Source: JBHFEI01 sp041928815 (GTDB lineage Bacteria > Pseudomonadota > Alphaproteobacteria > Rhizobiales > Rhizobiaceae). Taken from it: 64,000 nt of DNA. The stretch is from the NCBI RefSeq assembly GCF_041928815.1, contig NZ_JBHFEI010000001.1:1-64000 (forward strand), written 5' to 3'. The translations under genes and the position numbers were made by a program. This document shows, piece after piece, positions 43,651 through 52,647 of this stretch; position 1 is the first letter of the stretch, and every line of letters begins with the position of its first letter. The notes beneath the pieces were generated by a model, which was not told where the DNA came from, did no database searches, and saw nothing but the letters and a program-made list of their open reading frames with translations.

Positions 43651-44835
43651 TCATGCGGCCTGCCCCGCCGCATGGCCCGACGCCCAGGCCCACTGGAAAT
43701 TGTAGCCGCCGAGCCAGCCTGTGACGTCGACGCATTCCCCCACGAAGTAAAGGCCGGGCACGGCCTTGGCCGCAAGCGTCCGGCTGTCGAGCGCCGTCGT
43801 GTCGACGCCGCCGAGCGTCACCTCGGCCGTCCGATACCCTTCCGAGCCCGCCGGCGTGATCGTCCAGCCGGCGATCCGGCCGGCAAGATCCGCGATCGCC
43901 CGGTCGGAGAGGTCGGCGAGCATGCGGCCGGCAAGCCCGGCCTCTTCCGCGAAGAGCTGGGCCAGCCGTTTCGGCAGGTGCCGGGCGAGCACGGTCTGGG
44001 GCGCCAGGCGCGGCGTTTCCCTCCGGGCGTCGCGCAGGAGGGCGGCGATGTCGAGGTCGGGGCGCAGCGCCAGCGTGATCGATTGCCCCTCGCGCCAGTA
44101 GGACGAGATCTGCAGGATCGCCGGGCCGCTGAAACCGCGATGGGTGACGAGCAGCGCCTCGCGGAACGCCGCCTTGCCGAGCCGCGCCTCCGCCTCGACG
44201 GAGACGCCGGAGAGATCGGCAAGGCGCGCCTTGTCGAGGGGATCGAGCGTCAGCGGCACGAGGCCCGGACGCGTCTCTACCACCGGCAGGCCGAACCGGG
44301 CGGCAAGCTGGTAGGCAAAGCCCGTCGCCCCCATCTTCGGGATCGACTTGCCGCCGGTGGCGACGATCAGGGCTGCGGTATCGATCGCGCCACTGCCGGT
44401 GCGCAGGCGAAACCCGGTCGCGGACCCTTCCACCGCCTCGACCGGCGTCGACAGCCGCAGCGTCGCTCCGGCATCGGCCATCTCGCGCGTCAGCATCGAG
44501 ACGACGTCGCGGCTCGTCCCGTCGCAGAAGAGCTGGCCGAGCGTCTTTTCGTGCCAGGCGATGCCGTGGCGCTCGATGAGCGCGAGGAAGTCGCGCGGCG
44601 TGTAGCGGGCAAGCGCCGACTTGGCGAAATGCGGGTTGGCGGAGAGGAAATTCTGCGGGCCCGTGCCGAGATTGGTGAAGTTGCAGCGACCGCCGCCGGA
44701 GATGCGGATCTTCTCGCCGGGGGCGGCGGCATGGTCGAGCACGAGCACGTCGCGGCCGCGCCGTCCCGCCGCGATCGCCGCCATCATGCCGGCCGCCCCT
44801 GCCCCGAGGATCACGACGTCGCGCTTTTCGTCCAC
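43651..44835 (-). CDS. NAD(P)/FAD-dependent oxidoreductase, HI0933/YhiN family
   Basis: A 394-residue flavoprotein. The N-terminal dinucleotide-binding motif is VVILGAGAAGMMAAIAAGRRG. The family-specific block is GEKIRISGGGRCNFTN, with ATGGKSIPKMGATG in the middle and VTGWLGGYNFQWAWASG at the C-terminus, all diagnostic of the HI0933/YhiN (BaiN-like) group. The natural reaction of most members is unknown; BaiN from Clostridium reduces bile-acid intermediates. The start is GTG at 44835 (protein begins VDEKRDVV), with GGGAAGCGGGA upstream; no ATG lies in a sensible place. It is divergent from the glutamine synthetase-like gene. Confidence 0.88.
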   Translation of the reverse strand: MDEKRDVVILGAGAAGMMAAIAAGRRGRDVLVLDHAAAPGEKIRISGGGRCNFTNLGTGPQNFLSANPHFAKSALARYTPRDFLALIERHGIAWHEKTLGQLFCDGTSRDVVSMLTREMADAGATLRLSTPVEAVEGSATGFRLRTGSGAIDTAALIVATGGKSIPKMGATGFAYQLAARFGLPVVETRPGLVPLTLDPLDKARLADLSGVSVEAEARLGKAAFREALLVTHRGFSGPAILQISSYWREGQSITLALRPDLDIAALLRDARRETPRLAPQTVLARHLPKRLAQLFAEEAGLAGRMLADLSDRAIADLAGRIAGWTITPAGSEGYRTAEVTLGGVDTTALDSRTLAAKAVPGLYFVGECVDVTGWLGGYNFQWAWASGHAAGQAA

Positions 44836-44958
44836 TGTCCCGCTTCCCTTTCGATGCCGCCTTCCTTTCGCCGGGCCCGGGCCAAAGTCAATCCCGGCCC
44901 CTAGCCAATCGTCACGGGGCCGGACTATGATCGGGCAATGAACCCAGAACGGTGATGC

Positions 44959-46395
44959 ATGCCAGCCAAGAGACGACTTGCCGAACGAACCGACAAGCCC
45001 GCCAAGCCCGTGAAGATCCCGCCCGAACTTCAGGCGCCGCGCGGGGTGAAGTCCTGGAAGGACGCGGCGGACTGGCTGCGCATCCGCGGCATCGAGGACA
45101 TCGAATGCATCACGCCGGACCTTGCCGGCGTCGCGCGTGGCAAGATGATGCCCTCGTCGAAATTCACCTCCAACACCTCGCTCGCGCTGCCGTCGGCGAT
45201 CTATCGCCACACGATTTCCGGCGAATATCCGGACGAGACCGGCGACTTCCGCTACGATTCGCGCGACAGCGACATCAAGCTCGTGCCCGACCTGTCGACG
45301 CTGTCGATCGTGCCCTGGGAGACCGACCCGACGGCGCAGGTGATCTGCGATATCGCCTCCTCCACCGGCGGCGACGTGCCCTACACGCCGCGCAACGTGC
45401 TGAAGAATGTCGTCGACCTCTACCGCAAGCGCGGCTGGAAGCCGGTCGTGGCGCCCGAGATCGAATTCTACCTCGTCGCGCAGAACGAGGATCCCGACTA
45501 TCCGCTGCATCCGCCGAAGGGGCGCTCGGGCCGCTCCATCCAGGGCGGCCAGGCCTATTCGATCGCCGGCGTCAACGAATTCGACGAACTCATCGACGAC
45601 ATCTACCATTTTTCAGAGAAGCAGGGCCTGGAGATCGACACGCTGATCCACGAGGAGGGCCCGGCCCAGCTCGAGATCAACCTGCGCCACGGCGACCCGA
45701 TCGAGCTTGCCGACCAGGTGTTCATGTTCAAGCGCACGATCCGCGAGGCGGCGCTGAAGCACGGCATCTACGCCACCTTCATGGCAAAGCCGATGCAGGG
45801 CCAGGCAGGCTCGGCGATGCACATCCACCAGTCGGTGATCGAGGTGAACACCGGCCGCAACCTGTTCTCCAACGCGGACGGCACGGCCTCGAAGGAGTTC
45901 TTCGCCTTCATCGCCGGCATGCAGACCTATGTACCGCGGGCGATGGCGATGTTCGCGCCTTACGTCAATTCCTACCGCCGGCTGACGCCCGACATGTCGG
46001 CGCCGCTCAACAATGCCTGGGGCTATGACAACCGCACCACGGCGTTCCGCGTGCCGGTCTCCGACCCCGTGGCGCGGCGGGTCGAGAACCGGCTGCCGGG
46101 CTCGGACGCCAATCCCTACCTGGCGCTCGCCGCCTCGCTAGGCTGCGGCTATCTCGGCATCGTCGAGGGACTGGAGCCGAGCGCGCCGACCGAGGACACG
46201 GCCAATGGCGGCGAGATCGAGCTGCCGCGCGGGCTGCTCGAGGCCGTGTCGCTGTTCGAGACCTGCCCGAGCTTCGTCGATGTGTTCTCCCGCGAGTTCC
46301 TGGCGATCTATGCCGGCGTCAAGCGCGGCGAGTTCGAGACCTTCATGCAGGTCATCAGCCCGTGGGAACGCGAATTCCTGCTGCTCAATGTCTGA
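44959..46395 (+). CDS. puuA: Glutamine synthetase family protein, gamma-glutamylputrescine synthetase-like
   Basis: A 478-residue member of the glutamine synthetase fold, similar to PuuA. PuuA joins glutamate to putrescine with ATP in the first step of the Puu pathway. Visible motifs include APEIEFYLV, GSAMHIHQS (substrate and metal His residues) and NNAWGYDNRTTAFRVP in place of the classical ATP loop. The next gene, overlapping by 8 nt, is a PuuB-like oxidase, which supports polyamine use; other gamma-glutamyl amines are possible substrates. GGTGA precedes the ATG. The symbol is by similarity and context. Confidence 0.82.
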   Translation: MPAKRRLAERTDKPAKPVKIPPELQAPRGVKSWKDAADWLRIRGIEDIECITPDLAGVARGKMMPSSKFTSNTSLALPSAIYRHTISGEYPDETGDFRYDSRDSDIKLVPDLSTLSIVPWETDPTAQVICDIASSTGGDVPYTPRNVLKNVVDLYRKRGWKPVVAPEIEFYLVAQNEDPDYPLHPPKGRSGRSIQGGQAYSIAGVNEFDELIDDIYHFSEKQGLEIDTLIHEEGPAQLEINLRHGDPIELADQVFMFKRTIREAALKHGIYATFMAKPMQGQAGSAMHIHQSVIEVNTGRNLFSNADGTASKEFFAFIAGMQTYVPRAMAMFAPYVNSYRRLTPDMSAPLNNAWGYDNRTTAFRVPVSDPVARRVENRLPGSDANPYLALAASLGCGYLGIVEGLEPSAPTEDTANGGEIELPRGLLEAVSLFETCPSFVDVFSREFLAIYAGVKRGEFETFMQVISPWEREFLLLNV

Positions 46396-47683
46396 GACGA
46401 TCTGGCAAAGCCCGGTGTCGCCGGGGATCTCGTGGTACGAGGCGAGCGTGCCGGAGCGCCCCGCCTATCCGGCGATGGACGGATCGGAGACGGTCGACGT
46501 CGCGATCGTCGGCGGCGGCTTCACCGGCCTGCAGGCGGCGCTGAACCTTGCCCGCGGCGGCGCGCGCGTGACGCTGATCGAGGCGCATCGGTTCGGCGAC
46601 GGCGGCTCGGGCCGCAATGGCGGCCAGATGGGCACAGGCCAGCGCTCCGCCCCCGAGGAGATCGAGGCCGACTACGGCTACGAGCGGTCGAAGGCGCTGT
46701 TCGACATGGCCGAGGCCGCCAAGCGCCATCTCCTCGATTTCGCCGCGCGCGAGGGCATCGACATCGACTACAGGCCGGGGCAGATGAACGTCGTCCACAA
46801 GCGGCGCTACATCGACGACTACCGCAAGAGCGCCGAGATCGCCGCGACGCGCTACGGCTATCCGCACCAGACCTTCATGGACGGAAAGGAGACGGCCGAG
46901 AGGCTCGGCTCGACGCGCTACCTCGCCGGCATCCGCGACACCGGCACCGGCCATCTCCATCCGATGAAGCTCGTCGTCGGGCTCGCGCGCGTCGCAGCAG
47001 CTTCGGGCGCGCACCTCTATGAACAGACGAAGGCGACGCGGATTGAGGGCGCCGGCGGCCGGGTGACGATCGAGACGCCGCGCGGCACGATCACCGCCGC
47101 CAGGGCGCTGATCGCCTGCAATGCCTATGTCGGCGGGCTGGAGCCGGTGACGGCTGCCCATATCATGCCGATCGGCTCCTTTATCGGCGCGACGGAACCG
47201 CTCGACGCCTTTCCGCGGATCCTTCCCGGCGGCGAGGCGGTCGCCGATTCCCGCTTCGTCGTGCGCTATTTCCGCAAGACCCTCGACAACCGCCTGCTCT
47301 TCGGCGGGCGCGAGACCTATGCGCCGGACGATGCCGCCGACATCCATGTCCACATCCGCAAGCAGATCGCCGAGATCTACCCGGAGTTGAAGAACATCCG
47401 CCTGACCCATGCCTGGGGCGGCTATGTCGGCATCACCCTGCCGCGCCAGCCCTTCGTCCGCGAGGTCATGCCGAACGTCACCGCGATCGGCGGCTATTCC
47501 GGCCACGGCGTCATGCTGTCCAACTATTGCGGCCGGCTTTACGCCGATCTGGCGCTCGGCAGATCGACCGATCTGGAGCTTTTCCGGGCCTTCGACGTGC
47601 CCGCCTTTCCGGGGGGCATGCGCTTCCGCTCCGCCCTTTTGTTCCTCGCGCTCAACTGGTATGCGTTGCGCGACAGGTTCTGA
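46388..47683 (+). CDS. puuB: FAD-dependent amine oxidoreductase, PuuB-like
   Basis: A 431-residue DAO-family flavoprotein. PuuB oxidises gamma-glutamylputrescine to the aldehyde. The N-terminal region EASVPERPAYPAMDG is typical of this branch. It is followed by the FAD site VDVAIVGGGFTGLQAALNLARGG and the GDGGSGRNGGQ loop; the C-terminus has AWGGYVGITLPRQP and GYSGHGVMLSNYCG. Its ATG is 8 nt inside the end of the upstream PuuA-like gene, so the two are coupled. It is followed after 98 bp by zwf, which probably has its own promoter. Confidence 0.85.
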   Translation: MSETIWQSPVSPGISWYEASVPERPAYPAMDGSETVDVAIVGGGFTGLQAALNLARGGARVTLIEAHRFGDGGSGRNGGQMGTGQRSAPEEIEADYGYERSKALFDMAEAAKRHLLDFAAREGIDIDYRPGQMNVVHKRRYIDDYRKSAEIAATRYGYPHQTFMDGKETAERLGSTRYLAGIRDTGTGHLHPMKLVVGLARVAAASGAHLYEQTKATRIEGAGGRVTIETPRGTITAARALIACNAYVGGLEPVTAAHIMPIGSFIGATEPLDAFPRILPGGEAVADSRFVVRYFRKTLDNRLLFGGRETYAPDDAADIHVHIRKQIAEIYPELKNIRLTHAWGGYVGITLPRQPFVREVMPNVTAIGGYSGHGVMLSNYCGRLYADLALGRSTDLELFRAFDVPAFPGGMRFRSALLFLALNWYALRDRF

Positions 47684-47724
47684 CCTCGCAGCTGCGTGCG
47701 ATTTTGACGCGCCGCACCCTAGCG

Positions 47725-47750
47725 TTTTTAAATCGATTAGATTATAACAC
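47725..47750 (+). promoter_or_regulatory. Candidate zwf promoter/operator
   Basis: A local AT-rich patch contains an AATC-N5-GATT dyad (47731-47743) overlapping a TATAAC hexamer (47743-47748) that could act as a -10 box, about 34 bp before the zwf ATG. No good -35 is seen. It does not match a classical HexR site by eye. Confidence 0.3.
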
Positions 47751-47781
47751 CTCCCGAACTGAACGAGATCGAGACCCAACG

Positions 47782-49257
47782 ATGAGCAGCCAGATCATTC
47801 CCGTTGACCCCTTCGACTATGTCGTCTTCGGCGGCACCGGCGACCTTGCCGAGCGCAAGCTGCTTCCCGCGCTCTACCACCGCCAGCTCGACGGGCAGCT
47901 CTCCGATCCGACGCGGATCATCGGCGCCTCGCGCGCCGATATGAGCCATGAGGAATACCGCGCCTTCGCTCAGGCCGCCCTGAAGGAGCACCTGAAGCCG
48001 GGCGAATACGAGGACGGCCAGATCAAGATCTTCACCGACCGGCTGTTCTACGCCTCGGTCGATGCCAAGTCGGAAAAGGGCTGGGACAAGCTGAAGGCGC
48101 TGCTCGACGAGGGCAAGGACCGCATCCGCGCCTTCTACCTCGCCGTGGCGCCGGCGATCTTCGGCGACATCTCGGAAAAGATCCGCGACCACAAGCTGAT
48201 CACCAAGAACACCCGCATCGTCGTCGAGAAGCCGATCGGCCGCGACCTCGCCTCCGCGCTCGAGCTCAACGACATGATCGGCAAGGTGTTCCGCGAGGAG
48301 CAGGTCTTCCGCATCGATCACTATCTCGGCAAGGAGACGGTGCAGAACCTGATGGCGCTGCGCTTCGCCAACGCGCTCTACGAGCCCTTGTGGAACTCGG
48401 CCCATATCGACCATGTGCAGATCACGGTCGCCGAATCCGTCGGCCTCGAGAGCCGCGCCGGTTACTACGACAAGGCCGGCGCGCTGCGCGACATGGTGCA
48501 GAACCACATCCTCCAGCTCCTCTGCCTGGTGGCGATGGAAGTGCCGCCGTCGATGGAATCGGAATCGGTGCGCGACGAGAAGCTGAAGGTGCTGCGCGCG
48601 CTGAAGCGCATCGACGCCTCGAATGTCGAGCAGCTGACGGTGCGCGGCCAGTACCGCGCCGGCGCCTCCTCCGGCGGTCCGGTCAAGGGCTATCTCGACG
48701 AGCTCGAGGGCGGCGTTTCCAACACCGAGACCTTCGTCGCCATCAAGGCCGAGATCGGCAACTGGCGCTGGGCCGGCGTGCCCTTCTACATCCGCACCGG
48801 CAAGCGCATGGCGGGGCGCATGTCGGAGATCGTCATCACCTTCAAGCAGATCCCGCATTCGATCTTCGATGCCGCCGCCGGCCGCATCCAGTCGAACCAG
48901 CTCATCATCCGCCTGCAGCCCGACGAGGGCGTCAAGCAGTCGCTGATGATCAAGGACCCCGGCCCGGGCGGCATGCGCCTGCGCAACGTCTCGCTCGACA
49001 TGAGCTTCGCCGAGGCGTTCAAGGCGCGCAATGCCGACGCCTATGAGCGCCTGCTGCTCGACGTCATCCGTTCGAACCAGACGCTGTTCATGCGCCGCGA
49101 CGAGGTCGAGGCCGCGTGGAAATGGGTCGATCCGATCCTGAAGGCCTGGGAGACGACCGGCCAGCAGGCGCAGGGCTACACCGCCGGCACCTGGGGCCCG
49201 AGCCAGTCGATCGCGCTGATCGAGCGCGACGGCCGCACCTGGCATGAAGTGATCTGA
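47782..49257 (+). CDS. zwf: Glucose-6-phosphate 1-dehydrogenase
   Basis: A 491-residue cytosolic enzyme that oxidises glucose-6-phosphate to 6-phosphogluconolactone with NADP+ (or NAD+). The cofactor motif is GGTGDLAERKL at the N-terminus, the conserved EKPIGRDL follows, and the active-site block RIDHYLGKE carries His180. It begins the zwf-pgl-edd operon, the upper part of the Entner-Doudoroff route that rhizobia use as the main sugar pathway. Length and order are normal. The pgl gene follows after 11 nt. Confidence 0.97.
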   Translation: MSSQIIPVDPFDYVVFGGTGDLAERKLLPALYHRQLDGQLSDPTRIIGASRADMSHEEYRAFAQAALKEHLKPGEYEDGQIKIFTDRLFYASVDAKSEKGWDKLKALLDEGKDRIRAFYLAVAPAIFGDISEKIRDHKLITKNTRIVVEKPIGRDLASALELNDMIGKVFREEQVFRIDHYLGKETVQNLMALRFANALYEPLWNSAHIDHVQITVAESVGLESRAGYYDKAGALRDMVQNHILQLLCLVAMEVPPSMESESVRDEKLKVLRALKRIDASNVEQLTVRGQYRAGASSGGPVKGYLDELEGGVSNTETFVAIKAEIGNWRWAGVPFYIRTGKRMAGRMSEIVITFKQIPHSIFDAAAGRIQSNQLIIRLQPDEGVKQSLMIKDPGPGGMRLRNVSLDMSFAEAFKARNADAYERLLLDVIRSNQTLFMRRDEVEAAWKWVDPILKAWETTGQQAQGYTAGTWGPSQSIALIERDGRTWHEVI

Positions 49258-49268
49258 GGACGCCGGAC

Positions 49269-49967
49269 ATGACCGCAGCCATGCATGAGTTCGACACGGG
49301 CGAGGCGCTCGCCGAGGGGCTCGCCGGCACCGTCGCCGCTGCCCTTGAGGCCGCGATCGCTGCGCGCGGCGCCGCCACGCTCGCCGTCTCCGGCGGCTCG
49401 ACGCCGAAGGCCTTCTTCAGGGCGCTGTCGTCGAAGGCGCTCGACTGGTCGAAGGTCACGGTGACGCTGGTCGACGAGCGTTTCGTCGGTCCGCAAAGCG
49501 AGCGGTCGAACCACCGGCTGGTGGCGGAAAACCTGATCGCCAACGCGGCGGCGCACGCAGCCTTCGTGCCCCTCTTCCACGATGTCGCGACGGCGCAGGA
49601 CGCGGCGGCGATCGCGACGAGGGAAACCGCGAACCTCTGTTCGCCCTTCGACGTGGCGATCCTCGGCATGGGCAATGACGGGCACACCGCCTCGTTCTTC
49701 CCCGGGGGGTCGCGGCTCGCCGAGGCGCTCGACCTTGAAACGCCGCGCGGCGTGATCACCATGGAGGCCGAAGGGGCCGGCGAGCCGCGCCTAACCTTCA
49801 CCTTTTCCGCGCTTCACGATGCCCGCCTTCTGGTGCTGCACATCGAGGGCGAGGGAAAGAAGGCGGTGCTTTCCAAGGCGCAAAAGGGCAGCGAGGAGGC
49901 GGAGATGCCGATCCGCGCCGTGCTCAACCGCGCCGCGACCCCGCTTGCCGTCTACTGGGCGCCATAA
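49269..49967 (+). CDS. pgl: 6-phosphogluconolactonase
   Basis: A 232-residue enzyme of the DevB/Pgl type that hydrolyses 6-phosphogluconolactone to 6-phosphogluconate. Diagnostic blocks are LAVSGGSTPKAFF, VTLVDERFV and the catalytic region LGMGNDGHTASFFPG. AGGA lies between the zwf stop and the ATG. It is the middle gene of zwf-pgl-edd. Confidence 0.95.
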   Translation: MTAAMHEFDTGEALAEGLAGTVAAALEAAIAARGAATLAVSGGSTPKAFFRALSSKALDWSKVTVTLVDERFVGPQSERSNHRLVAENLIANAAAHAAFVPLFHDVATAQDAAAIATRETANLCSPFDVAILGMGNDGHTASFFPGGSRLAEALDLETPRGVITMEAEGAGEPRLTFTFSALHDARLLVLHIEGEGKKAVLSKAQKGSEEAEMPIRAVLNRAATPLAVYWAP

Positions 49968-50009
49968 CGCGGCCCCGAACGCCGCGCCATTCTTGAAGAC
50001 CACAGGACA

Positions 50010-50025
50010 GGAGTAGCGATACTCC
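50010..50025 (+). other. Small hairpin before edd
   Basis: A 6-bp perfect stem with a GCGA tetraloop (50010-50015 with 50020-50025) lies 15 nt before the edd ATG, directly upstream of its GGAGAGG ribosome site. GNRA-type loops make stable hairpins; it may set the spacing or stability of the edd message. Confidence 0.4.
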
Positions 50026-50040
50026 GGAACAGGAGAGGTC

Positions 50041-51861
50041 ATGTCTGCAGATCCCCGCATCGCCGCCATCACGTCCCGCATCGTCGAGCGCTCGAAGCCT
50101 CACCGGGAGGCCTATCTGGAGCGCGTGCGCAACGCCGCGTCGAAGGGCGTGAAACGCGCCGTGCTCGGCTGCGGCAATCTCGCCCACGGCTTCGCCGTCT
50201 GTTCCCCCGCCGAGAAGGAGGCGCTTTCCGGCGAGACCGTCCCCAATCTCGGCATCATCACCTCCTACAACGACATGCTCTCGGCGCATCAGCCCTTCGA
50301 GACCTATCCGGCGCTGATCCGCGCCGCGGCGCACGAAGCGGGCGGGGTCGCGCAGGTGGCGGGCGGCGTGCCCGCCATGTGCGACGGCGTCACGCAAGGC
50401 CAGCCCGGCATGGAACTGTCGCTGTTTTCCCGCGACCTGATCGCCATGGCAGCCGGCATCGGCCTGTCGCACAATATGTTCGACAGTACCGTCTATCTCG
50501 GCGTCTGCGACAAGATCGTCCCCGGCCTGATGATCGCGGCGATGACCTTCGGCCACCTGCCGGCCGTCTTCATCCCCGCCGGGCCGATGACCTCGGGCCT
50601 TCCGAACGACGAGAAGGCGCGGGTGCGCCAACTCTTCGCCGAGGGCAAGGTCGGCCGCGCCGAGCTGCTCGACGCGGAATCGAAATCCTATCACGGCCCC
50701 GGCACCTGCACCTTCTACGGCACCGCCAACTCCAACCAGATGCTGATGGAGATCATGGGCTTCCACCTGCCCGGCGCCTCCTTCATCAATCCGGGCACGC
50801 CGCTGCGCGACGCGCTGACGAAGGAGGCGACGAAGCGGGCGCTCGCCATCACCGCGCTCGGCAACGACTTCACCCCGGCCGGCGAGATGATCGACGAGCG
50901 CTCGATCGTCAACGGCGTCGTCGGCCTGCATGCGACCGGCGGCTCGACCAACCACACGCTGCATCTCCTCGCCATGGCGCGGTCGGCCGGCATCGTGCTG
51001 ACCTGGCAGGATATTTCCGACCTGTCGGACGTGATCCCGCTGCTTGCCCGCGTCTATCCGAACGGGCTTGCCGACGTGAACCATTTCCATGCCGCCGGCG
51101 GCATGGGCTTCCTGATCGGCCAGCTCCTGAAGAAGGGGCTGCTGCATGACGACGTGCGCACGGTCTTCGGCCAGGGGCTCGACGCCTATGCGATCGACAT
51201 CGGGCTCAATGCCGACGGCACGGTGGCGCGCAGCCGCGCGGGCGACGTCAGCCACGATCCGAAGGTGCTGGCGACCGTCGAGGACCCGTTCCAGGCGAGC
51301 GGGGGCCTGCGCATGCTGACCGGCAATCTCGGCAAGGCCGTCATCAAGATCTCGGCCGTCAAACCGGAGCGCCATGTCATCGAGGCGCCGGCGAAGATCT
51401 TCCACGACCAGGCGGGGCTGAACGACGCCTTCAAGGCCGGCAAGCTCACCGGCGACTTCATCGCCGTCGTCCGCTTCCAGGGCCCGAAGGCGAACGGCAT
51501 GCCGGAACTGCACAAGCTGACCACCGTGCTCGGCATCCTGCAGGACCGCGGCCAGCGCGTGGCGCTGATCACCGACGGGCGCATGTCCGGCGCGTCGGGC
51601 AAGGTTCCGTCGGCGATCCACATGACGCCGGAAGCTGTCGACGGCGGCCCGATCGCCAAGATCCGCGAGGGCGACATGCTGCGCCTCGACGCCGTCGCCG
51701 GCACGGTCGACGTGCTCATCGAGGCGAAAGAGATGGCACACCGGGCGGCCGCGACCGCCGACCTTTCCGGCAACGAATTCGGCATGGGCCGGGAACTCTT
51801 CGCGCCGTTCCGCGCCGCGACGGGAACGGCCGACAATGGCGCGAGCGTGTTCTTTCACTGA
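50041..51861 (+). CDS. edd: Phosphogluconate dehydratase (Entner-Doudoroff)
   Basis: A 606-residue IlvD/Edd family iron-sulfur enzyme that dehydrates 6-phosphogluconate to KDPG. Conserved pieces include SYNDMLSAHQP, VPAMCDGVTQGQPGMELSLFSRD, GPGTCTFYGTANSN and LITDGRMSGASGKVPSAIH. Cluster-binding cysteines are present in the MCDG and GTCTFYGTA stretches. GGAGAGG is 3 nt from the ATG. It ends the zwf-pgl-edd operon; eda is not next to it. Confidence 0.97.
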   Translation: MSADPRIAAITSRIVERSKPHREAYLERVRNAASKGVKRAVLGCGNLAHGFAVCSPAEKEALSGETVPNLGIITSYNDMLSAHQPFETYPALIRAAAHEAGGVAQVAGGVPAMCDGVTQGQPGMELSLFSRDLIAMAAGIGLSHNMFDSTVYLGVCDKIVPGLMIAAMTFGHLPAVFIPAGPMTSGLPNDEKARVRQLFAEGKVGRAELLDAESKSYHGPGTCTFYGTANSNQMLMEIMGFHLPGASFINPGTPLRDALTKEATKRALAITALGNDFTPAGEMIDERSIVNGVVGLHATGGSTNHTLHLLAMARSAGIVLTWQDISDLSDVIPLLARVYPNGLADVNHFHAAGGMGFLIGQLLKKGLLHDDVRTVFGQGLDAYAIDIGLNADGTVARSRAGDVSHDPKVLATVEDPFQASGGLRMLTGNLGKAVIKISAVKPERHVIEAPAKIFHDQAGLNDAFKAGKLTGDFIAVVRFQGPKANGMPELHKLTTVLGILQDRGQRVALITDGRMSGASGKVPSAIHMTPEAVDGGPIAKIREGDMLRLDAVAGTVDVLIEAKEMAHRAAATADLSGNEFGMGRELFAPFRAATGTADNGASVFFH

Positions 51862-51881
51862 GAAGGGTTCGCGGAGAGGAA

Positions 51882-51916
51882 GCCAGGGCGACCGCCGGCA
51901 TGGTCGGTCGCCTGGC
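51882..51916 (+). terminator. Stem-loop after edd (terminator without clear U-run)
   Basis: A 12-bp stem with one bulged G (51882-51894 with 51905-51916, loop of 10) begins 20 nt after the edd stop. No T-run follows, so it may act with Rho or as a 3'-end protector. Confidence 0.5.
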
Positions 51917-52048
51917 GGCACGCCGGATCGGTATCGTGCCCAAACGGGATTTGTCGCGGCATCCGTGTCGTCAGAGGCGTGGAAATTCCTGTCCGGATCG
52001 CACCGGAAGCGACCAACCGGTTCCGCAGCGCGCCATTGGCGGTTATGG

Positions 52049-52153
52049 CTAAAGCGTGTCTCGCAAAAGTGTGCAGCGGCTTTGCGAAACGACACGCGTA
52101 AAAACAGAGACCTAAAGCGTACGAGCGAATCTGAAGATCGCGACACGCTTTAG
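52049..52153. repeat. MITE-like / RIME-like intergenic mosaic element
   Basis: A 105-bp element with 15-bp terminal inverted repeats (one mismatch): CTAAAGCGTGTCTCG at the left and its complement ending GACACGCTTTAG at the right. An inner palindrome TCGCAAA...TTTGCGA is present, and a CCTAAAGCG motif is repeated inside. The internal pieces GTGTGCAGCGG and CGTAAAAACAGAGACCTAAAGCG look like the intergenic mosaic elements scattered in Rhizobium and Sinorhizobium genomes. Its right end overlaps the 3' end of the GreA-like gene and supplies the TAA stop. Confidence 0.75.
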
Positions 52154-52647
52154 ACGGGCATTTCACAGGAGATTGAAACGAGTTCCAGCTCCTGACCTCC
52201 GACCGATACGACGTCTCCCACCCGCTTGCCGGCAAGCTGTCGTGCGACGGGCGACACATAGGAAATGGTCCCTGCCTTGGGATCGGCTTCATCTTCGCCG
52301 ACGATCCGGTAGGTCTGAACCCTCCCGTCCTCCCGCGTGAAGGTCACGGTGCATCCGAACGCAACGACCTCCGTGCCGACAGGGTCGGGAACGACCTTGG
52401 CCGTGCTGAGCCGTTCGGTGAAATAACGCAGGTCACGCAGGGGCCCTGCCGCCTGTCGTCTCCGCTCATTGACGTCTTCGATCCCGTTTGACGCCTGATG
52501 GGCCTCACGGGACTCCTCCAGCTGCCGCTTCAGCGCCTCCAGCCCTGTGGCGGTAACGAGGTTGGGATGGGGAGAGACCGGACGATCCGGCAGCAGTGTT
52601 TCTGCAGCCGTTTCCGCACTCTCTTCCTTCATGAAGGCGACGCTCAT
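52150..52647 (-). CDS. GreA/GreB-family elongation factor-like protein
   Basis: A 165-residue protein. A short N-terminal tail is followed by a helical hairpin (LVTATGLEALKRQLEESREA...DVNERRRQAAGPLRDLRYFTERLSTA) and a C-terminal GreA/GreB FKBP-like domain (GCTVTFTREDGRVQTYRIVGEDEADPKAGTISYVSPVARQL). Gre factors enter the RNA polymerase secondary channel. The acidic tip of the hairpin is only partly GreA-like, so cleavage activity is unsure; regulators of the Rnk group share the C-domain. The start MSVAFMK has AGGAAAG upstream. The stop codon lies inside the MITE-like repeat, so the native C-terminus may have been altered. GC content is lower than in its neighbours, which suggests transfer. 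Confidence 0.82.
   Translation of the reverse strand: MSVAFMKEESAETAAETLLPDRPVSPHPNLVTATGLEALKRQLEESREAHQASNGIEDVNERRRQAAGPLRDLRYFTERLSTAKVVPDPVGTEVVAFGCTVTFTREDGRVQTYRIVGEDEADPKAGTISYVSPVARQLAGKRVGDVVSVGGQELELVSISCEMPV

Noticed and set aside
47684..47781. HexR operator upstream of zwf
   Set aside because: The AT-rich dyad does not resemble the known HexR pattern by eye; kept only as an unnamed candidate regulatory site.
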